A DNA stretch of 17,625 nucleotides from an uncultured Bacteroidales bacterium (GTDB lineage Bacteria > Bacteroidota > Bacteroidia > Bacteroidales > Paludibacteraceae): NCBI GenBank assembly GCA_945787425.1, contig CALZHO010000002.1:1-17625 (forward strand), given 5' to 3'. Positions 17,055 to 17,625 of the stretch are shown piece after piece (position 1 is the stretch's first letter; each line of letters begins with the position of its first letter). Both the position numbers and the translations under genes were made by a program. The notes under the pieces are model-generated. The model saw nothing but the letters and a program-made list of their open reading frames with translations, did not search any database and had not been told where the DNA came from.

Positions 17055-17625
<571 letters not shown>

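Overview
The window looks like a chromosomal segment of an anaerobic member of the Bacteroidales. The evidence is direct. Five intergenic regions carry the Bacteroidetes housekeeping promoter pattern, TTTG then 19-20 nt then TAnnTTTG. Almost no gene has a Shine-Dalgarno sequence. There is a TonB-dependent receptor with an N-terminal carboxypeptidase-regulatory-like domain, and a secreted protein with a C-terminus resembling a type IX secretion (T9SS) sorting domain. A 2x[4Fe-4S] ferredoxin and the start of pyruvate:ferredoxin oxidoreductase point to anaerobic metabolism. I cannot assign a family or genus.

Layout. (1) 1-1570: the translation operon infC-rpmI-rplT, with its own promoter and a strong terminator. 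infC appears to start at AUA behind a perfect AGGAGG. (2) 1570-7126: a three-gene envelope operon encoding a secreted SGNH-type hydrolase, a TonB-dependent receptor and a surface-type lipoprotein with a choice-of-anchor-J-like C-terminus. There is no SusD partner and no standard promoter. A terminator hairpin with a 17-bp stem ends it. (3) 7127-12380: a convergent minus-strand operon read as exported endonuclease-like protein, ligA, a DUF6913-like protein, dapA. Its genes overlap or nearly touch. (4) 12426-15413: a plus-strand run from a divergent promoter: FtsB/DivIC-like protein, a 62-aa membrane protein, a LacI-family regulator, a lone glycoside-hydrolase-65 N-terminal domain, and ruvC. (5) 15445-17625: a 55-aa ferredoxin gene with its own promoter and UUCG-loop terminator, an AAA+/DUF4143 ATPase with an altered Walker B motif, a repeat-rich intergenic stretch, and the 5' end of nifJ, cut by the window edge.

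How they fit together. Region 2 looks like a self-contained outer-membrane uptake unit: a secreted or periplasmic esterase-like enzyme, a transporter and a surface lipoprotein. The exported nuclease-like protein of region 3 could supply a nucleic-acid-derived substrate, but that link is speculative. Ferredoxin and PFOR are natural redox partners.

The best candidates for something undescribed are the orphan GH65 N-terminal domain next to a LacI regulator with no sugar-utilisation genes, the SusD-less TonB operon, the ATPase whose Walker B glutamate is a glutamine, the AUA-initiated infC with an exceptional Shine-Dalgarno, and the GCTTCGCGTTG repeat cluster that accounts for an insertion in DNA ligase. 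I found no phage, insertion sequence, CRISPR array, rRNA or credible tRNA.
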